Source: Bos javanicus
Taxonomy: Eukaryota > Chordata > Mammalia > Artiodactyla > Bovidae
Reading direction: 5' to 3'
Length of the DNA stretch: 64,000 nt
NCBI RefSeq assembly: GCF_032452875.1
Contig: NC_083885.1
Coordinates: 31,723,925-31,787,924, forward strand
A program made the position numbers and the translations under genes. Below the pieces are notes generated by a model. The model saw only the letters and a program-made list of their open reading frames with translations. It had not been told where the DNA came from and did no database searches. Below, in pieces: positions 10,901 to 21,346 of this stretch; positions within the stretch are counted from its first letter, which is position 1, and each line of letters opens with the position of its first letter.

Positions 10901-11470
10901 CCTGTCATTATTAATCTCAAAGACCCTCACCTATTTTCACAGCAAAAGCAGTATTCACAAAAGCTGGAGGCTAAGGAATGGGCGAAATCTTACTGTACTG
11001 ACTTCTCATAATGTAAGTGGGATCTTACTTACTCTAAAGTTCAGAGCAACAATGATCCACCATTAAAGCTACTGTAACTCAAGGGGTATCTAGGAATAAA
11101 ACATCACTTATACTGTTCCTGGAAACCCCAATCTTCATAAAAATTTAAAAAGGCTAATGACATTATTAAGAGGCATCTGTGTAAGCTAATTCATGAAATA
11201 CAAGATAGTTGGCTTAAAGTTTTACCCATACCTTTAATGAGAGCTCGAACTTCCCCCTCAGTAATGGGATTATCTCAATGACAGACCATTTTCGCACACA
11301 AATATTGTCATAGATCCTGAAGCCTTAGAATTAACTATGTGACCCAGCTTTCAGCTTTTCAACAGACATTATGAGAATTCTGGGGGGTGACTCCTGACCC
11401 AGCCTCCATAATTGGTCTAATTGCTGGGTCTGTGGAGCACTCCCCCTCTTCATCAATTGAAGACTTCCAA
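10900..11470 (+). pseudogene. pol: pol remnant with large internal deletion
   Basis: Only the two ends of pol are present. About 10930-10990 resembles the start of RT (QKQYSQKLEAKEW). By about 11095 the sequence is already C-terminal integrase (HHLYCSWKPQSS, then KRHLCKLIHE and LPIPLMRARTSP up to about 11260), followed by the pol C-terminus (VTPDPAS near 11384). The RT palm with its YxDD box, RNase H and the integrase zinc and first catalytic parts are missing, about 2.5 kb relative to a normal pol. The position where the last catalytic glutamate of integrase is expected seems to read Lys. Confidence 0.65.
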
Positions 11471-11918
11471 AGGTGGGTTTCTCTACTTCAAGGATAGGAC
11501 TTTCTTCAACTCTGTGCAAACCTTCACCAACAACAATCTTATGTGACACCTCTTCTTGATCTGATGACATCTAACAATCCTAAAATGGACTAATGTAACT
11601 ATGGACATAATGTAATTTTAAATTTTGATTATGTTTTAGCTTGGTTTAATGACTTATTTTGCTCCCTATATCTGTAACTGTGTAACTGGATTTGTTTCTA
11701 ACCATCTGAAAGCTTTTAGGTAACAAATGGCTGTCCAAGCTATTACCAGTGCCACAGCCTCCTTCAACTATTACTTGGGGTCCCTGAATCAGAGACCCTC
11801 AATATGAGGATTAGGAGAATATGTTGCCTCAACAATTCAGGGACAGAACTCCTCAATAGCAGGAAGTAGTTATGGAATTAAAATGACAACCCTTTCCCTT
11901 GGCAACATAATTCTCCTA
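11470..11918 (+). pseudogene. env: env 3' remnant
   Basis: Low-grade assignment: the segment between pol and the polypurine tract. A hydrophobic stretch about 11620-11710 (VLAWFNDLFCSLYL, then LCNWICF) would fit the end of the transmembrane subunit, and a polar tail follows. No surface subunit, cleavage site or immunosuppressive-type motif was recognised; most of env is absent. Confidence 0.4.
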
Positions 11919-11938
11919 AAAGAAAAGGGGGAGGGGAA
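11919..11938 (+). other. Polypurine tract
   Basis: An uninterrupted purine run (AAAAGAAAAGGGGGAGGGGA, 20 bases) immediately before TG at 11939-11940, the expected plus-strand primer and U3 start. Confidence 0.8.
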
Positions 11939-12289
11939 TGAGGGAGTCAATTTCTAGTTAGGTTGATAAGAAATCCAGATCCCCAAGGAGGAGAGACGAG
12001 TCTGGGGCTCTGGAAGAGGAGATAGGGGTCTGGAATTCTCAAGGAGGAGGAAAGGACAAGGTCTTTTTTTTTTCCTTTACATTCATAGAACGTTTTTTTC
12101 TTTAAGCCGGGAACTGGAACTGATGATTAGACAACAAACAACTCAGTTTAAATTCTGTACTAAGGACTATATAACAACAATGTATCCTGAATGAGGACAG
12201 TTTCCCCTTCCTGAAACCTTCTGACTAATCCCAATATCTTAAAATGTATATTATGGGAGTGGTTCTGGTAAAATCTTTCTATTGTTAAG

Positions 12290-13218
12290 TTCTAAATAGG
12301 AAAATGAGTACATCCAGGCTGTATATTGTCACCCTGCTTATTTAACTTATATGCAGAGTACATCATGAGAAATGCTGGGCTGGAAGAAGCACAAGCTGGA
12401 ATCAAGATTGCCAGGAGAAATATCAATAACCTCAGATATGCAGATGACACCACCCTTATGGCAGAAAGTGAAAAGGAACTAAAAAGCCTCTTGATGAAAG
12501 TGAAAGAGGAGAGTGAAAAAGTTGGCTTAAAGCTCACCATTCAGAAAACTAAGATCATGGCATCTGGTCCCATCACTTCATGGCAAATAGATGGGGAAAC
12601 AGTGGAAACAGTGGCTGACTTTATTTTTAGGAGCTCCAAAATCACTGCAGATGGTGACTGCAGCCATGAAATTAAAATACGCTTACTCCTTGGAAGGAAA
12701 GTTATGACCAACCTAGATAGCATATTGAAAAGTAGAGATATGACTTTGCCAACAAAGGTCCATTTGGTTGAGGCTATGGTTTTTCCAGTGGTCATATATG
12801 GATGTGAGAGTTGGACTGTGAAAAAAGCTGAGCACCAAAGAATTGATGCTTTTGAATGGTGCTGGAGAAGACACTTGAGAATCCCTTGGACTGTAAGGAG
12901 ATCCAACCAGTCCATCCTAAAGGAGACCAGTCCTGGGTGTTCATTGGAAGGACTGATACTGAGGCTGAAACTGTAATACTTTGGCCACCTCGTGTAAAGA
13001 GTTGACTCATTGGAAAAGACTCTGATGCTGGGAGGGATTGGGGGCAGGAGGAGAAGGGGATGACAGAGGATGAGATGGCTGGATGGCATCACCGACTCGA
13101 TGCACCTGAGTTTGGGTGGACTCTGGGAGTTGGTGATGGACAGGGAGGCCTGGCATGCTGCGATTCATGGGGTCACGAAGAGTCGGACATGACTGAGTGA
13201 CTGAACTGAACTGAACTG
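12290..13218 (+). mobile_element. BovB LINE inserted in the ERV U3
   Basis: A 5'-truncated BovB starting just upstream of the RT 'QGCILSPCLF' block and ending with CTGAACTGAACTGAA at about 13218. YADD is at 12437-12448. The frame is open from 12326 to 12976 (216 codons), covering the RT end and most of the C-terminal domain up to the block ending LILRLKL, then TAA. Flanked by related 52-bp U3 sequence on both sides (see findings). Confidence 0.93.
12326..12976 (+). pseudogene. BovB RT C-terminal fragment, 216 codons
   Basis: Open fragment of the BovB polyprotein. It holds RT motif B end (SPCLFNLYAEYIMRN), YADD, thumb-like KEESEKVGLKL and the C-terminal MVFPVVIYGCESWTVKKAEH and RIDAFEWCWRRHLR blocks. 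The ATG is internal. A stop at 12974-12976 (TAA in the LQYFGHL block) ends it. Truncated; not functional. Confidence 0.88.
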
Positions 13219-13321
13219 AATCCTACTATCTTAAAATGTAAATTGTGGGAGTGGGTCTGGTAAAATTTTTACAACCTTGAGACATTCTTTTGATTTATCA
13301 TAATAACTAATTTAAAAAGGA

Positions 13322-13328
13322 TATAATT
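13322..13328 (+). promoter_or_regulatory. TATA box of the ERV U3
   Basis: TATAATT located about 28-30 bp upstream of the point where the 5' R copy begins to match, consistent with being the core promoter of the parent retrovirus. In this copy it sits in the right-hand U3 and would drive into the L1, if active at all. Confidence 0.6.
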
Positions 13329-14260
13329 CCCTTGCTAAGACTAGCAAGTAGAGCATTCTCCATCCCCCTGCTGATGTCTACGTCAGAAGTTTTCTCTGTC
13401 CCTTTTCACTTTAATAAAACTCTTCTATACAAAAAAGAAGAAGAAGAATACACTTGGATTCATTGTAACTGTATAATGCAAACCTACAACAACCATTTAA
13501 AATTAAATGTATGTATATAACTCATATGGAAAAAATTTAATCATATAAAATGCTCAATTAAAACTATAAAAGGAGGAAAAGAAGACACAAAAAGCAATAA
13601 AGAAAAAAGGGCAACAACAATAAAAAGTAAAATACATGGTAAATAGTAATGAAACATGCAAATAAACAATTTTAATATTAATAAAATAAGTTCACCAAAC
13701 ATCTAGAGTAGATTAAAATAAAAATGACACTACTCAACTAACTACTGTAAATGGATGTATGAAGATATACAATGCTAACACAAATCAAAAGAAAGCAACA
13801 GTAACTGTACTACATTTAGATTCAGCAGACTTCAAAGCAAGGGAACTTCGTAAGAATTAAGAATGGTATTACAGCATGAAAAAGGGTCAAATCTCCAATA
13901 AAATATAAGAATAATAAGATGTATGTACCTAACAACAGATTGTCACACATCATCAATCAAAAACTGACAGACAGAACCACAAAGAAAAAGGGATTAACCT
14001 ACCATTGTAGCTGGAGACTTCAACACCATTCTGTCAAAAATGGGCAGATGCAGCATCCAAAAAGTCAGTAAGGATAACGCTGAATTTGGTCAGGTGGATA
14101 CAATGGTTATCTACAGAGGATTTCACGCAACAGCAAAATACACATTTTATAAATCTTACATAGAATATTCTACCAAGACAGACCACACTGTCAGCTATAA
14201 AACACAATAAACTTTTAAAAAGAGATATTATACAATGTCTGTTCTCAGACCACAATGGTG

Positions 14261-14490
14261 TTAAAACAGAAAGTGAAAGTGAAGTCACTCAGTTGTGTCC
14301 GACTCTTTGCGATCCCATGGACTGTAGTCTCCCAGGCTTCTCTGTCCATGGGATTCCAGGCAAGAGTACTGGTGTGGGTTGCCATTTCCTTCTCCAGGGG
14401 ATCTTCCTGACCCAGGGGTTGAACCCAGGTCTCCTGCATTGCAGACAGATGCTTTACCCTCTGAGCCACCAGGGAATATTAAAACAGAAA
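14261..14490 (-). mobile_element. Bov-tA SINE in L1 ORF2 with 12-bp target duplication
   Basis: Element at 14273-14478; minus-strand head near 14478 (CCCTGGTGGCTCAGAGGG) and GACTTCACTTTCAC tail near 14273. Perfect TTAAAACAGAAA repeats at 14261-14272 and 14479-14490 are L1 text duplicated on insertion. Confidence 0.95.
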
Positions 14491-14740
14491 TCAATTACAA
14501 AAAGAAATTGTAATTTCTAAAATACATGGTGATTAATAAATATCATATGACTTACAGCCACTTATAAATATCATATGACTTAATGCAAAGAATCTCAAGA
14601 AAATGAAAAAAAATATTTTGAACCTAATGAAAATGAAAATTCAACATCCAGATTTGTAGGATGCAGTAAAACTGCTGATTAGAGGAAAATTTATAGCATT
14701 GAATACATACAGTAGAAAAGAAGAAATATCTAAAGTCTGT

Positions 14741-15032
14741 AATCTAAGTATGCTGCTGCTAAGTCGCTTCAGTCGTGTCCGACTCTGTGCGACCCCATAG
14801 ACGGCAGCCCACCAGGCTCCCCCGTCCCTGGGCTTCTCCAGGCAAGAACACTGGAGTGGGCTGCCATTTCCTTCTCCAATGCATGAGAGTGAAAAGTGAA
14901 AGTGAAGTCTCTCAGTCGTGTCCGACTCTTAGCGACCCCATGGACTGTAGCCCACCAGGCTCCTCCATCCATGGGATTTTCCAGGCAAGAGTACTGGAGT
15001 GGGGTGCCATTGCCTTCTCTGAATCTGAGTAT
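14741..15032 (-). mobile_element. Bov-A2 SINE (dimer) in L1 ORF2
   Basis: Two Bov-A monomers in tandem on the minus strand (14752-15021): each contains the 'tccgactct(g/t)...gaccccat' block, separated by the AGTGAAAAGTGAAAGTGAAG linker near 14889-14906. No tRNA-like head, which separates it from Bov-tA. Target duplication AATCTAAGTAT (14741-14751) / AATCTGAGTAT (15022-15032). Confidence 0.93.
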
Positions 15033-15632
15033 ATATCTTAGGAAATTAGAAGAAGAAAAGCAACTTAAATCCAAGGTAAGCATTAGAAAGAAATAATAGT
15101 ATGAATTAGAGCATAAATCACTGAAATGGGAAACAAAATCAATAGAGAAAATCACAAAAATAAGAGCTGTTTCTGAAAGAAAAAATCAATAATTAGGCTT
15201 TGACAAGGCTAGCTAAATAAAAGAGAAATAGGACACAAATTATTACTGAAATGAAAGGAAAGACAATATTGAATAACCCAGGGAAATTAAAAAAGATAAG
15301 AAAGGAATACTATGAACAACTCTATGCTGACAAATTTGATAACCTAGATGATGAAATGGACCAGTTTATTAAAAGACACAATTTACCAAACCGTTGGAAG
15401 AAAGAAATGATCTGAATAGGACTATATGTATTAAAGTAACTAAATCAACTATTACTAACTTTTGAAAATAGAAAGCACCAGGCTCACATTGGTTTACTGG
15501 TGAATACTACAAAATATTTAAGGGAATAATTATACTAATTTTCTACAATTTATTTTGAAGAACAGAAGCTTTGGGGACTGCTTTTAACTCACATGATGTG
15601 GCCAGACTTGCCTTAATACCAAAGTCAGACAA

Positions 15633-15830
15633 CTGACTCTCCTCAAAGTTGAAAAATCTATGTATAAGATGGAATTGGCCATCTGTGTCCATGGTTCTTC
15701 TGTATCTGTGGTTACACATGTATAGATTAAATCAGCTGCAGCCAGTACTATAAAATTTACTATTGGAAAAAACCCACATACAAGTGAATCCACACAATTC
15801 AAAACCATGTTGTTCAAGGGTCAACTGTAT
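15633..15830 (-). mobile_element. Tigger2-like DNA transposon remnant
   Basis: On the minus strand it begins CAGTTGACCCTTGAACAACA (near 15828), the terminal sequence I associate with Tigger2 (pogo/Tc1-mariner class), continues with GTGGATTCACTTGTATG, and ends about 15633. About 200 bp, so internally deleted or a nonautonomous form; no transposase remains. It interrupts the L1 ORF2. Confidence 0.7.
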
Positions 15831-16785
15831 AGCAAGGTTGTGGGATAAAAGCTAGTATACAAATGTCAATAATTTTCCTCTATACCAGCAAAATAAAAAG
15901 TGAAATTTGACAGTAGAAACAAAATGCTATTTATATTAGTACTCAAAATGACAAACTGAGGTAAAAATGTAACAAAATGTGTATGAGATCCATATGAGGA
16001 GCACTACAAAATTTTAATGAACAAAATCAAAGAAGAACTAAATAGAGATATTCTAATTTCATGAATGGGAAGACTTAAATTTGTCAAGATGTAAGTTTTT
16101 ACCAACATGTTTTATAGATTCAATATGATCACAATAAAAATTCCAGCATGTTATTTTGTGGATATTGACAAACACCGCGACATTTACATCAGGCAAAAGA
16201 CCCAGAATAGTCAACATAATTACTGAAGGAGAAGAAAAAAAAGTTGGAGGACTGATGTTCACCACTTCAAGATTTGCCATAAAACTGCAGTAATTAAAAC
16301 AGTATAGTAATGATGAAAGAAGAAACAAATACATCAATAGAACAGAGTCCCAAAACGGGCACTGACACATATAAGCAACTGATATTCAACAAAGGAGCAA
16401 AAGCAACACAATGAAACAAAGGTAGTCTTTTCACAAGATGGGGGTGGAAGAACTGAACATCCACATTCAAAAAGAAAAAAAAAAAAGAATGACTCTAGAG
16501 GCAAACTACGTTTATAATGATAGATTTGTCCAAACACATAGAATGCACAATACCAAGAGTGAACCCAAATGTATGGACTTTGGGTGATGGTGATGTGTCA
16601 ATGTGGGTTCATTAGTTGTAACAAATGTACCACTCTTGTCGCAGACGTTGATAACTGGAGAGGCTATGCACAAGCTGTGGAGGATGTATATGGGAACTTT
16701 CTGTACTGTTCCCTTAATTTTTCTGTGAATCAAACCTGCTCTGAAATAATTGTCTTTAAATATGAAAGAAAAAAGAAAATGAACT

Positions 16786-17274
16786 TATATAGTTGTCTGA
16801 AATCAGAAACAAATGTCAACAAACACAAAAGAGTTAATGATGTGTAAAAGAATCTGAGCTTGTAATACTGGTCAGCCATAATAGTGTTTGGGTTTGTGCA
16901 AAAAAAGAAGCAAATTTTTTTTTATAGATGTTAAAGAAATACTTATACTGACTATTTTATTAATGTTTTAATAAAAACAGTAAAAATATATTTTAGATAA
17001 AATGAAAGATTCTCAATTAAGCCAGCAAATTATTGTCTGTATAATATAAAATATTTCTAACAGCATCAGTTATCAACTGACTCAAATTTTGAATAACTGT
17101 AATTACTTTTCCCTACTTTTAATCATGCAGTAAAAGAGATACTGCAGAAATAGTATTTGGGTACAGTTTAATTTCAAAGATCTCCCAATTCACAATGAAA
17201 TGCTGTCAATTTATAGTCTAAAATATGAAACTCATGACATATAACCTTCTTAAACTTTTGCATCTGAAGAAGGG
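16786..17274. other. Intergenic AT-rich stretch
   Basis: No gene or repeat recognised between the L1 3' end and the next SINE. Confidence 0.4.
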
Positions 17275-17462
17275 AAGTGAAAGTCACTCAATCACGTCTG
17301 TTTGTGACACCATGGACTCTACAGTCCGTGAAATTCTCCCAGCCAGAATACTGGAGTTGTTAGTCTATCCCTTCTCCAGGGGATCGTCCCGACCCAGAAA
17401 TCAAACTGGGGTCTCCTTCATTGCAGGCAAATTATTTACCAGCTGAGCTACATGGGAAGCCT
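17275..17462 (-). mobile_element. Bov-tA SINE, diverged
   Basis: Minus-strand head AAGGCTTCCCATGTAGCTCAG near 17462, tRNA-like GGTTT/GATTTCTGGGTCGGGA mid-part, and tail at 17275. More substitutions than most copies here. Confidence 0.88.
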
Positions 17463-17611
17463 TAAGAAGAGAAATCTTAGCTGAATATTTTCTACTAACA
17501 TTTCTATGAAGTGAATGGTGTTCCAGGTATATTACATTAAAAAATAATTATTCCACTTTAAATTAGGAGATTGATGTATTCCCTTGCTGTGTCATTTAAC
17601 TGCTCTATGAC

Positions 17612-17803
17612 GTGTTAGTCGCTCAGTCATATCTGACTCTATCACCCCATGGACCGCAGTCTGCCAGGCTTCACTGTACATGGGGTTCTCTAGGCAAGGA
17701 GAGAGCGAATTCTCTTCTCCAGGGGATCTTCCCAATCCAAGGATTGAACCTGGATATCCTGCATTGCAGGTAGATTCTTTACTGTTTGAGCCACCAGGGA
17801 AGC
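17612..17803 (-). mobile_element. Bov-tA SINE
   Basis: Minus-strand GCTTCCCTGGTGGCTCAAAC head ending at 17803; GAGCGACTAACAC tail near 17612. The next BovB begins 10 bp after it. Confidence 0.92.
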
Positions 17804-17813
17804 TTTTACTGTA

Positions 17814-19126
17814 AGGCAATGCCAAAGAATGCTCAAACTACCGCACAATTGCATTCATCTCACACGCTAGTAATGCTCAAAATTCTCCAAGCCAGGCTTC
17901 AGCAATATGTGAACCGTGAACTTCCAGATGTTCAAGCTGGTTTTAGAAAAGGCAGAGGAACCAGAGATCAAATTGCCAACATCCGCTGGATCATGGAAAA
18001 AGCAAGAGAGTTCCAGAAAAACATCTATTTCTGCTTTATTGACTATGCCAAAGCCTTTGACTGTGTGGATCACAATAAACTGTGGAAAATTCTTCAAGAG
18101 ATGGGAATATCAGACCACCTGACCTGCCTCTTGAGAAATCTGTATGCAGGTCAGGAAGCAACAGTTAGAACTGGACATGGAACAACACACTGGTTCCAAA
18201 TAGGAAAAGGAGTATGTCAAGGCTGTATATTGTCACCCTGCTTATTTAACTTTTATGCAGAGTACATCATGAGAAACGCTGGACTGGAGGAAACACAAGC
18301 TGGAATCAAGATTGCAGGGGGAAATATCAATAACCTCAGATATGCAGATGACACCACTCTTATGGCAGAAAGTGAAGAGGAACTCAAAAGCCTCTTAATG
18401 AAAGTGAAAGTGGAGAGTGAAAAAGTTGGCTTAAAGCTCAACATTCAGAAAATGAAGATCATGGCATCTGGTCCCATCACTTCATGAGAAATAGATAGGG
18501 AAACAGTGGAAACAGTGTCAGACTTTATTTTGGGGGGCTCCAAAATCACTGCAGATGGTGACTACAGCCATGAAATTAAAAGATGCTTACTCCTTGGAAG
18601 GAAAGTTATGACCAACCTAGATAGCATATTCAAAAGCAGAGACGTTACTTTGCCAACAAAGTTTCGTCTAGTCAAGGCTATGGTTTTTCCTGTGGTCATG
18701 TATGAATGTGAGAGTTGGACTGTGAAGAAGGCTGAGCGCTGAAGAATTGATGCTTTTGAAGTGTGGTGTTGGAGAAGACTCTTGAGAGTCTCTTGGACTG
18801 CAAGGAGATCCAACCAGTCCATTCTGAAGGAGATCAGCCCTGGGATTTCTTTGGAAGGAATGATGCTAAAGCTGAAACTCCAGTACTTGGTTATCTCATG
18901 CGAAGAGTTGACTCACTGGAAAAGACTCTGCTGCTGGGAGGGATTGGGGGCAGGAGAAGAAGGGGACAACAGAGAATGAGATGGCTGGATGGCATCATTG
19001 ACTCGATGGACGTGAGTCTGAGTGAACTCCAGGAGTTGGTGATGGACAGGGAGGCCTGGCGTGCTGTGATTCATGGGGTCACAAAGAGTCAGACACGACT
19101 GAGCGACTGAACTGAACTGAACTGTA
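17814..19126 (+). mobile_element. BovB LINE, 1.3 kb
   Basis: 5'-truncated within RT (starts AAGGCAATGCCAAAGAATGC) and runs to the 3' tail CTGAACTGAACTG near 19124. YADD at 18341-18352. The frame from the RT palm is open to 18487, where TGG has become TGA in the 'ITSWEID' block; after that pieces at 18506-18742 and 18763-19110 continue it in shifted frames. No clear target duplication beyond a 6-bp ACTGTA that could be chance. Confidence 0.94.
17876..18487 (+). pseudogene. BovB reverse transcriptase fragment
   Basis: Roughly 200 codons of RT, open in the frame that enters from SINE-derived sequence at 17786: KILQARLQQYVNRELPD, motif A FIDYAKAFDCVD, KGVCQGCILSPCLF and YADD, then thumb sequence to the stop. 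The apparent ATG at 17786 is in the neighbouring SINE, so it is not a gene start. Confidence 0.88.
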
Positions 19127-21119
19127 CTATTAACTCAGGTTCAAGTCTTTCTTGAGATAAAGGAATGTTTGCTAAATATTCAATAATCAAAGACAAAATG
19201 TGGCAGCATGAATTATGTGATTTCATCAATGTTAAGTTACATATGGAAGAACTAAATTTAAAGCACCCAGGGGAATAAAAAGGCAATCTGTGACTTAGGT
19301 AAGAAAACTTATGTCAAAATTGAATTTTTTTTTTATAAAACAAATCATGAACTATGATTTATACCATTTTATAAAATATGTCAGTATGCAAATTTTAATT
19401 GCAAACGACAGCATCATGCAAACTGACTACAAAATGTGGAAAAATGAAGACTGCTTTGTGATATTGATAAATTTAGTGCTGTTTTTCATTTTAGAAAGCA
19501 CTCCTTTGTATTTGATGTTTAACATAATAAGTTGACCCAAGTGTTAGTCAATTTATTAAACTTGGACAGATGCAATTTTGAAATTAATATGCTTTTGCTT
19601 CAAAGTCAAATCCATCCTTTTAAAAATTATAAACCAGTTTTGTCAATGTTTATGTATTAAAATAAAGGTATCTTGGAGTACTCAATTCACATATTGGAAA
19701 ACTTTTAAGTATATTTGGAATATTAGAATATGCCAGTTGAATTTATCAACTGTTAATCTTATGAAATCTAAGGATAGATCAGTGTTTTCAATGAAAATTT
19801 AGCATCTTAATTGAGATTGTGCTAAAGTGTAAAATACATACTTCATGTTCAAAAAGTAATATGGATAAAATAAAATATTTTATTAATACTTTTGATAATT
19901 ATTACATATTAAAATTATAATATATTGGGTATAATGCATTAAATATAATATTAATGTATTATTGTAACTAACTGTATATGTTCCTTTTTACTTCTTTAAC
20001 GTGACTATAAAATTTTTAAATAGCATATGCATCTTGCATTATTATTTCTATTGTTCAGCACTGGTCTAGAATTGTGACAAATGATCAAATGATTATTTAG
20101 CAATACATACATTAAATAATTTGTTCATTTATAAATATGATTTTCAATTCAGGTTTAATTTATCTACATTTCCGCCAAGTTAAGGTTACTAGATTTCACA
20201 TTACATTTCATTTTATTATTTTTTCTTTTTAATATTCACTCTGATAATTTAATTCTGTTTCAACTACCACAATTGAGAAAACTAACACATTAAAAATGTT
20301 AAAAAGGGATATAATGAAACCTGGATTCATATTGAAAGAAAATAAATGCTGGCAAAATGGCAGATGTGACACATATCTCAATTTCTTCTAATGACATAGC
20401 TGGATGGAGTCATTCAGTGGATATTCAAAGTTAATAACCAAAGTGAAATGGATGTGCGATTACCACACTGTATAACATTGGACTCAGGAACTGGCTAGAC
20501 GCTCCCATCTTAGGTTGAATGCATGGATCATTCTTTTCACATCATTGGAGACTTGATTAACATCATTGCCATCATTTAAATTTTATTAAAGAATTATTAA
20601 TAAATTGTTATGCATTGAACTTAGTGGAAGTTCTTTAAAGGAATTTTCTCATTTAATTTTTACATCAATTCTAGGACGTAAGTTCTCATATTACTCTCAT
20701 CATACAGATAAGAAACAAGCTGAGAAATATTGTCATTTGTATAATGTCCAAGAAAGTCAGAATATTAGTGACAACGTATGTGGACTTATTAAGGGAAAAA
20801 AGTCTCATAGAAGATACTACCTATATAGCTTTTTAGGCTATCTTCTTGGGACTAGTGTTTATTTAAGACAAATAAGTTTTCTTCTTTATCTAAGAAAATT
20901 CATTGAATAAAAAATATGCTAAAGAAAAGAAAGATCCAATTGTGACTTTAATCTTAGAGCAAAAATGCAGATTTTCTTTAAGGAAAATCCAGTCCAATTC
21001 TGCATCTTTGCTACTCACTCAATCCAAAGAAAATGTAGTTTTGTTATTTCACTCTCTGCTGAGCTTCCCACTTAGCTAGAATGTTTTCCCATATTTTAGT
21101 CTCCTACAGTCAATGAATT
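19127..21119. other. Intergenic AT-rich region with a MIR relic
   Basis: No gene recognised. About 20610-20775 resembles a MIR SINE in plus orientation ('ctcatttaatttttacatcaatt', '...cagataagaaacaagctgag'). The rest looks single-copy and very AT-rich (for example 19855-19960). Confidence 0.45.
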
Positions 21120-21346
21120 GGGCTTCCCTAATGGCTCAGATGGTAAACAATCTCCCTGCAATGCAGGAGATCCAGGTTTGATCCCTAGGTCAGGAAAATC
21201 CCCTGGATAAGGGAATTCCTATCCACTCCAGTATTCTTGTCTGGGAAATCTCATAGATAGAGGAGCTTGGCGGATTGCAGTCCATGGGGTTGCAAAGAGT
21301 TGACACAACAAGGCCACTAACACTTTCACTTTCATCATCAATGGAT
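21110..21346 (+). mobile_element. Bov-tA SINE with near-perfect target duplication
   Basis: Head GGGCTTCCCTAATGGCTCAG at 21120, tail CACTTTCACTTTCA to about 21335. Flanks TCAATGAAT (21110-21118) and TCAATGGAT (21338-21346). Confidence 0.93.

Larger units (their letters stand above)
11939..13443 (+). repeat. 3' U3-R of the ERV plus A-rich tail, split by BovB
   Basis: U3 starts TGAGGGAGTC at 11939 and is interrupted by a BovB (12290-13218). It resumes to a TATA-like TATAATT at 13322. R begins near 13350, about 28 bp after the TATA, the right spacing for a transcription start, and holds AATAAA at 13413-13418. Thirteen bases on, CTATAC is followed directly by an A/AAG-rich tail (13431-13443) where the 5' copy continues into U5. 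Without the BovB the U3 is about 490 bp. Confidence 0.82.
7581..13455 (+). mobile_element. Gammaretrovirus-like ERV copied as a processed RNA (R-U5...U3-R-An)
   Basis: Class I (gammaretrovirus-like) endogenous sequence inside L1. It starts at 7593 with R, runs U5, tRNA-Pro-like primer site, long leader, broken gag, protease, a deleted pol, an env remnant, polypurine tract, U3 (split by a BovB) and R, and ends at about 13434 with an A-rich tail to 13443. There is no U3 at the left and no U5 at the right. A 12-bp flanking repeat AAGAATAGACTT (7581-7592) / AAGAATACACTT (13444-13455), one mismatch, is made from the host L1 text. This is the layout expected for LINE-driven reverse transcription of a retroviral transcript; integrase-made proviruses have two full LTRs and a 4-6 bp duplication. 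No frame is intact and no function is expected. Confidence 0.82.
4865..16785 (+). mobile_element. Old L1 LINE, near full length, heavily interrupted
   Basis: A single decayed L1 on the plus strand can be followed through its insertions: 5' UTR from about 4865 (GAGGTCGCAGGG, later AACTGCTGGAAACTCAG at 5024) to about 6200; ORF1 region about 6240-7200 (GGGAATTTGAAACAAATATG; AATCTCTGAGCTTGAG; GATCCAGGAATCTCAGAGAA); inter-ORF spacer to about 7590; ORF2 from about 13456 to 16430 (TGGAGACTTCAACACC at 14010, the endonuclease region; GGAGGACTGATGTTCACCAC near 16246); 3' UTR to about 16785 (GTACCACTCTTGTCGC near 16627). All frames are full of stops and indels, and part of ORF2 and the start of the 3' UTR are deleted. 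The blend of sequence points to a pre-ruminant mammalian L1 (L1M-like), by recall. Confidence 0.85.

Noticed and set aside
12541..13092. 183-codon minus-strand ORF
   Set aside because: Antisense of the BovB C-terminal domain; the same antisense phrase occurs opposite every BovB copy.
14769..15155. 128-codon minus-strand ORF
   Set aside because: Reads through the Bov-A2 dimer and flanking L1; SINE translation, not a protein.
17809..19126. ACTGTA as target duplication for the 17.8-19.1 kb BovB
   Set aside because: Six bases that match the ACTG tail repeat itself; not informative.
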